Below are positions 60,212 to 64,000 of a stretch of DNA of 64,000 bases, piece by piece (position 1 is the stretch's first letter; each line of letters begins with the position of its first letter). Location: the NCBI GenBank assembly GCA_965267335.1, contig OZ253953.1, positions 4,449,692 through 4,513,691 on the forward strand. Reading direction: 5' to 3'. Both the position numbers and the translations under genes were made by a program. The notes under the pieces are model-generated. The model ran no database searches. It was given only the letters and a program-made list of their open reading frames with translations, and was not told where the DNA came from. This DNA comes from G965267335 sp965267335. Lineage in GTDB: Bacteria; Bacteroidota; Bacteroidia; Cytophagales; JAAEPT01.

Positions 60212-61269
60212 AATCTCAACCAGACATATTTGATCTCATAGACAAGTTCATACTCAATGAACTGAACGAGGAAGAATTAGCCTTGTTCGAAAAGAAATTG
60301 GAAACTGATCCGGAGTTTGCCAGAGAGGTCAAAGAGACACAGGAACTCATCAGCTTGATGGAAGAGAGCGATAAGGAACTCAAGCTTAGGGAGCAGTTAA
60401 GTGAGCTTCACAAACCTAAAAGTTACACAAAACAAAAAGCAGTAAAGAGAAGCTTATGGCCAACAATTGGTATAGCCGCATCATTTTCTATCATTGCAAC
60501 AATATCCTCATTATTCATAATGGGATATTTCAAGGAGAAAAAGGTGCATAATGTCTACCCGGTACAGCAGTTAAGTAATGAGATTACCGATATCCAGAAA
60601 AAGCAAGACGATTTGATGCAGAAGGTAGATGATCTTGAAAAATCAACTACACCCATCACCTCAAGAAATGGGACCTGCTTTCCTATTACTCATCAGGGGC
60701 ACCTAGTCACTAACTATCATGTGGTAAGAGGCGCAAAAAAGATCAGGATTTCTACAGAATCTGAAGAATATTTCGCCAGGGTGGCTTACAAAGATCATAA
60801 AATTGATGTAGCAATTCTTGAAATTACGGACACAAGCTTTACCGGCTTCCAGAATATTCCTTATACCCTATCTAATCGTGAGTTGAGACTTAGTGAGCCT
60901 ATATACACCATGGGATATCCTAAGAAGGACATCGTATACGGAGAAGGTGCTGTTACTTCAAAGACAGGATACAAGAGTGACACTACTATGTTTCAGGTAT
61001 CAATTCCTGTAAACCCGGGTAATAGCGGAAGCCCTGTATTTGATAAACAAGGTCACATTATTGGCCTCATAAAAAGTAAGAACATCGAAAATGAAGGAAC
61101 ATCCTATGTTCTCAAGTCTGAGTATTTCAGTTCATTAATTGATAGTCTCGAATCCAATGAACAGGACCCCTATCAACTACCATCGAAAAACAGGATTAAG
61201 TGGAAAAAGAAACCAGATCAGGTAGAAATTCTAGTTCCCTACATTTTTCGAATCGTGGTCAGCAAATAG
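60208..61269 (+). CDS. anti-sigma-like membrane protein fused to an HtrA-type serine protease
   Basis: 353 residues. Residues 1-75 are acidic/helical (NELNEEELALFEKKLETDP), like FecR/RseA-type anti-sigma N-termini. One membrane segment at ~84-106, a short coiled coil (122-146), and then a trypsin-like domain: His171 in TNYHVV, Asp200 in HKIDVAIL and Ser273 in NPGNSGSPVF. All three catalytic residues are present. No PDZ domain. The C-terminal ~30 residues are Lys-rich. Cytoplasmic sigma binding and periplasmic proteolysis on one chain is the inference. 39-bp overlap with the convergent exosortase-partner gene. Confidence 0.8.
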   Translation: MKSQPDIFDLIDKFILNELNEEELALFEKKLETDPEFAREVKETQELISLMEESDKELKLREQLSELHKPKSYTKQKAVKRSLWPTIGIAASFSIIATISSLFIMGYFKEKKVHNVYPVQQLSNEITDIQKKQDDLMQKVDDLEKSTTPITSRNGTCFPITHQGHLVTNYHVVRGAKKIRISTESEEYFARVAYKDHKIDVAILEITDTSFTGFQNIPYTLSNRELRLSEPIYTMGYPKKDIVYGEGAVTSKTGYKSDTTMFQVSIPVNPGNSGSPVFDKQGHIIGLIKSKNIENEGTSYVLKSEYFSSLIDSLESNEQDPYQLPSKNRIKWKKKPDQVEILVPYIFRIVVSK

Positions 61270-61722
61270 AGCTTTCCCTTCAAATACTTTCACTGCAACT
61301 ATTAGAAGCACAACCACAAAGGGTGTCTGAATGAGGTAGTCTTTTATGGTTCTTGCTGTTGTGTAACCAAAAATATGCTTGCCTGTAGCAATATCTACAC
61401 TAATAAAAAGTAATGAAAGTAAAATGAGTGCAACATAGATCAGAATTGAGTACTTCCAGTACTTCCGGTGTCGATATCCCACATATAGCATTAAACTAGA
61501 AAAAAAGACATAGGCAAGACTCACCAGAGCATTGATCAACCAATTGGTTTGCACAAAACTTCTTAGTATAAAGTCTCCAAATGTATCTGGATCATCTGCG
61601 ACCGTTTTGCGAATACCATGATCATCAAAAGCACCAAGGCAATTACTCTTAACTAATCCCAAGAGAAAAAATCCCAGGACCAAAAAGAAAAAATACCAAT
61701 ATCTCTTACTGCTCTGACTCAT
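61231..61722 (-). CDS. exosortase-associated membrane protein
   Basis: 163 residues with four membrane segments. Starts MSQSSKRYWYFFFLVLGFFLLGL. An early loop reads DDHGIRKTVADDPDTFGDFILRSF, and a late ATGKHIFGYTTARTIKDYL loop lies before the last segment. Its start overlaps the exosortase gene by 17 bp, the third gene of a unit with the PID-CTERM protein. The role is inferred from position; no catalytic residues seen. Similar partners occur with other exosortases. Confidence 0.7.
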   Translation of the reverse strand: MSQSSKRYWYFFFLVLGFFLLGLVKSNCLGAFDDHGIRKTVADDPDTFGDFILRSFVQTNWLINALVSLAYVFFSSLMLYVGYRHRKYWKYSILIYVALILLSLLFISVDIATGKHIFGYTTARTIKDYLIQTPFVVVLLIVAVKVFEGKALFADHDSKNVGN

Positions 61723-62257
61723 TAGATACAGCCGTGAGGCTCTTCAATGTATGATCAACCTTGTTTACATAGTACATCCAAAGCAAAAAGATAAATCCAT
61801 AAACAATCAGGGTGAAAACATAATGATGATTAAAATTCAACCATTCGGGAGCATGAATTTGAATCAACGTAAGACTAAAAATTCGAATAATGTTCAGCAA
61901 GTAAATCAGGGAAATCCCAAGAGGGATATACAATAGTTTTTTCTTCCATTGCCCTGGCAAGCAAACTATGAGCCCACTAAACACAATGAACAGAATAAGG
62001 CCATTACAACTATCTGCAATACCAATAATTCGTTCCTTCTTACTATAAAGTACCGTAGAAACCGGACTGTTTTGCTCAGCATACACCTCATAACCGACCC
62101 CATTCAAAAGTTTTGTGGTGATAAACGCCTCGGAATTTCTTAGAATTTGGTCGGGCTGTCCAGCAGGCTTCAATAGAATATGATAGACAAGTAGCCAACC
62201 AACGCTATACGCAACTACTTTGATTAGAAAACGAATTAAAGGAGATTTGGTGTACAT
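61706..62257 (-). CDS. exosortase (XrtX-type by context)
   Basis: 183 residues, about six membrane segments. Exosortase/archaeosortase catalytic residues are all visible: Cys84 in ADSCNGLILF, Arg125 in LLNIIRIFSLT and His144/His145 in NFNHHYVFTL. Processes PEP-CTERM-like C-terminal signals, cutting and probably transferring the substrate at the membrane. The gene 5 bp upstream encodes a PID-CTERM protein, so it is that protein's likely substrate. Assignment to XrtX rests on this pairing and on the compact size. Confidence 0.85.
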   Translation of the reverse strand: MYTKSPLIRFLIKVVAYSVGWLLVYHILLKPAGQPDQILRNSEAFITTKLLNGVGYEVYAEQNSPVSTVLYSKKERIIGIADSCNGLILFIVFSGLIVCLPGQWKKKLLYIPLGISLIYLLNIIRIFSLTLIQIHAPEWLNFNHHYVFTLIVYGFIFLLWMYYVNKVDHTLKSLTAVSNESEQ

Positions 62258-62262
62258 GAAAA

Positions 62263-62448
62263 CTACTTTCCTTTTCGTACATCCCTGAACTTGCGGGCAC
62301 CATATGCCACACCTGCACCTATTAGCAAAGCAATTCCTCCATCTATGGGCACGTCAGGATCACCCCCAGGATCACCTGGCTGTTGAGCAGATACTGGTCC
62401 CAGAGCAAAAACAAACAGTATGATCATTAAAGCTTTAAAGAGTCTCAC
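62263..62448 (-). CDS. PID-CTERM sorting-signal protein
   Basis: 61 residues from GTG. Signal peptide to about residue 21 (FVFALGPVSA|Q), a 12-residue Gly/Pro/Asp linker, and then the sorting signal: VPIDGG (33-38), a hydrophobic segment IALLIGAGVAYGA (39-51) and a basic tail (RKFRDVRKGK). After removal of both signals almost nothing would remain. It may be a peptide product, a regulator of the exosortase or a scaffold. First gene of the exosortase unit; AT-rich promoter region 62449-62558 upstream. Confidence 0.8.
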   Translation of the reverse strand: MRLFKALMIILFVFALGPVSAQQPGDPGGDPDVPIDGGIALLIGAGVAYGARKFRDVRKGK

Positions 62449-62558
62449 ACCTCAATATAATAGCATAAATTTTTATAAAACTATCGAATATATAATAAAC
62501 TTACTTATTGATATACTACTATATTAGACTGAATATTGAGTAAAAAGTTTCAATATGC

Positions 62559-63098
62559 TCAACGAACTTTACGCATAGCTGCCCTGAACCTCCTATAAGC
62601 ATCCTTTCTCTCCTTTTCTAGTTTCTGAAAGGCAATCCTACTCGCTATAATACCAGACACTCCCGGCAAAAACAAAATAGATATGATACCTAATACTTTG
62701 GACCCTAAAATAAAAGTCATCGGTGCGACTAACAGCCCGATTAGAAAACCTACCCCGATCGCTCGGCCGTATACATTATGTTCCTTCCTTCTAATCTCCC
62801 CCATTTTCCGTGTATACACTCTCGTTATTCTATCGCGTTCCTTTTTCCTTCTTATTTCCTCTGGACTAGGGGTATAGGTTTTTCTTTGTGTTCGTGGTCG
62901 TTGGAATGGCACACTTTTGCCAGTAACAACAGCTTCCAGGTACTCATATGCTTTTTGAACCCGAAGAAATTTTTCCTTTGCATCCGGAGATGAATTTTTA
63001 TCCGGATGAAACTGCATCGCCTTCTTGCGGTAAGCTTTCTTAATTTCTTTGAGAGAAGACCCTGAAGGGACGTCAAGTATTTTATAATACTGGATCAA
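62559..63098 (-). CDS. J-domain membrane protein
   Basis: 179 residues. N-terminal J-domain with the invariant HPDK at 31-34 (KKAYRKKAMQFHPDKNSSPDA), a basic linker (PRTQRKTYTPSPEEIRRKKERDR), two adjacent membrane segments (~108-155) and a basic C-terminal tail. A DnaK co-chaperone tethered to the inner membrane. Lies 3 bp after the bestrophin gene on the same strand. Confidence 0.9.
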   Translation of the reverse strand: MIQYYKILDVPSGSSLKEIKKAYRKKAMQFHPDKNSSPDAKEKFLRVQKAYEYLEAVVTGKSVPFQRPRTQRKTYTPSPEEIRRKKERDRITRVYTRKMGEIRRKEHNVYGRAIGVGFLIGLLVAPMTFILGSKVLGIISILFLPGVSGIIASRIAFQKLEKERKDAYRRFRAAMRKVR

Positions 63099-63101
63099 AA
63101 C

Positions 63102-64000
63102 TTACATCAAGTAAAATTTCTTAGAAGAGATTTCATCCGGTATTGTGGCCTCTTCCATTGCTTTCAATCCAAAAATTTCAATCTTTCTTGTTATGGCTGT
63201 AATCGGTGTGTCCGTTGGACGGTCCTCAAAAGGATCCTGAAGCAAAATGGCCAGTTTCTCAAGTGTAAAAAAGATAAATGAGATAGACATGGCCACCGGA
63301 AATTCAACATACTCATTCGGATCCCGGAAAGCCAAGGGAAATAAAACTACAAAGCACCAAATCCCGAAGTCAATTAGGTTAGAGTATAGCTTTGGAAATA
63401 CAGTGACTTTTATTCGTTCACATTTACCCATAGAATCACTAAGATTATTTATGGATTTCCCAATGGTGATTTGCTGGTAGTCTGTAATGAGTCCCTCTCC
63501 ATGAGCCTGCTTCAATTTTTCCATAATACTGTAAAGTATCGCACTGGAAAGATTATTATCGTACTTGCCTAACCGACTCAGCTCTTGATCCGAAAGATAT
63601 TTCGAAAGATCAGATTTTCCATCGGTTTTCCTCAAAGCATGTTTCAGTGCGTAGCACCAGGCCAGCATGCCTCGAATCATTTCATTACGAAACACTTTAA
63701 GTTGGGCATCATCTACCCCCGGTTTCTTATAGGTTGACACTTCTCGAATGAAGTTCCGTGAATCATTTACAATGCTCCCCCAAACCTTTCTTGCTTCCCA
63801 CCAACGATCATAGGATTGGTTTATTCTAAATGCCAGAATCAGTGTAATTGAGGTCCCCAACAAAGCCGTCACGGACATCTCTACAATAGGAAACTCAAAA
63901 CCCCACTCTCCGAAATATTGATCAAAGTATGAGATGCTCCCAGCAATGATGGCACTGATCAGGAGTTTTTTCCAGATGATTTTAATAATGTAGGAAAGCG
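63102..64000 (-). CDS. bestrophin family protein, cut by the right window edge
   Basis: 299 codons without start inside the window; the frame is open to base 64000 and reads LSYIIKIIWKKLLISAIIAG at the edge. The bestrophin core is visible: MSVTALLGTSITLILAFRINQSYDRWWEARKVWG, SRNFIREVSTY, LRNEMIRGMLAWCYALKHAL-like stretch, DFGIWCFVVLFPLAF and the LQDPFEDRPTDTPITAI signature. Anion-channel fold. The true start lies beyond 64000 and probably only a few residues further. Confidence 0.9.
   Translation of the reverse strand, partial: LSYIIKIIWKKLLISAIIAGSISYFDQYFGEWGFEFPIVEMSVTALLGTSITLILAFRINQSYDRWWEARKVWGSIVNDSRNFIREVSTYKKPGVDDAQLKVFRNEMIRGMLAWCYALKHALRKTDGKSDLSKYLSDQELSRLGKYDNNLSSAILYSIMEKLKQAHGEGLITDYQQITIGKSINNLSDSMGKCERIKVTVFPKLYSNLIDFGIWCFVVLFPLAFRDPNEYVEFPVAMSISFIFFTLEKLAILLQDPFEDRPTDTPITAITRKIEIFGLKAMEEATIPDEISSKKFYLM

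Noticed and set aside
1..64000. tRNA, rRNA, CRISPR arrays, complete insertion sequences, prophage
   Set aside because: All gaps longer than 100 bp were read. No cloverleaf, repeat-spacer pattern, transposase or phage structural gene was recognised.

Overview
The window looks like a chromosomal segment of a marine-type Bacteroidota, most likely order Cytophagales. This rests on the low GC content, TAnnTTTG-type promoter boxes, few Shine-Dalgarno sequences, many SPII lipoproteins, a type IX secretion (T9SS) C-terminal sorting domain, a PorV-like protein, a LytS/LytTR hybrid sensor, an N-terminally extended NusB, a DUF1573 protein and a PID-CTERM/exosortase locus. No rRNA, tRNA, CRISPR array, complete insertion sequence or phage gene was seen. 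Genus-level placement is inference.

Layout. 0.1-0.9 kb (minus): three tandem, exactly 96-nt genes for 31-residue paralogous hydrophobic peptides, behind a small secreted protein. 1-7 kb (minus): a cold-shock-fold protein, a GT-C-like membrane protein, a VanX-like dipeptidase lipoprotein, two membrane proteins and a lipoprotein with two NADase-type glycan-binding modules, most of them coupled by overlapping ends. 7-14.5 kb (mostly plus): VanW, LemA and DUF3137, a SlyD-type FKBP, an AraC regulator, glutaminyl cyclase, a palindromic MITE-like repeat, DUF3052. 14.8-18.4 kb (minus): housekeeping cluster nusB, DUF1573, yajC, ybbR-like, coaE. 18.6-23.2 kb: two convergent half-exporters that look like the two halves of a BmrCD/TM287-288-type heterodimer. 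23.3-24.4 kb: lipB plus a conserved small gene.

24.4-29.1 kb is an accessory block. It has AT-rich orphan genes on both strands, a frameshifted PorV-like gene, diverged dispersed repeats, two stop-codon-abutting hairpins with integron attC-like cores, and a T9SS-secreted PhoD-type phosphatase. 29.1-37 kb (plus): GT87, a PolB-like exonuclease, a fused dipeptide-ABC ATPase, RNase R, polyprenyl synthase and rhomboid, the last four tightly coupled. 37-45.8 kb (mostly minus): a GyrI-like protein, a DUF4178-like protein, a HAD phosphatase, an XRE regulator, a periplasmic FKBP, an NrnA-like phosphoesterase, ndk, a LPG-synthase-TM-like protein and scpA. 46-51 kb: dxs, an alpha/beta hydrolase, a DPP-IV peptidase.

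51-57.8 kb is a contiguous plus-strand run in which a two-component regulator-propeller histidine kinase and a LytTR response regulator are followed, with overlapping codons, by 3-hydroxyanthranilate dioxygenase, kynureninase and kynurenine 3-monooxygenase (kynurenine pathway toward quinolinate/NAD). 57.8-59.5 kb: three small envelope proteins on the minus strand. 59.6-61.3 kb: an ECF-like sigma factor overlapping a gene that fuses an anti-sigma-like cytoplasmic part, one membrane segment and an HtrA-like serine protease. 61.2-62.4 kb (minus): a compact exosortase locus made of a 61-residue PID-CTERM protein that is almost only a sorting signal, an exosortase and a partner membrane protein. 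The right edge holds a J-domain membrane protein and a bestrophin gene cut by the window boundary.

The most interesting candidates for undescribed biology are the tandem 31-aa peptides, the minimal PID-CTERM/exosortase unit, the sigma/anti-sigma-protease fusion, the sensor-linked kynurenine operon and the attC-like accessory block.
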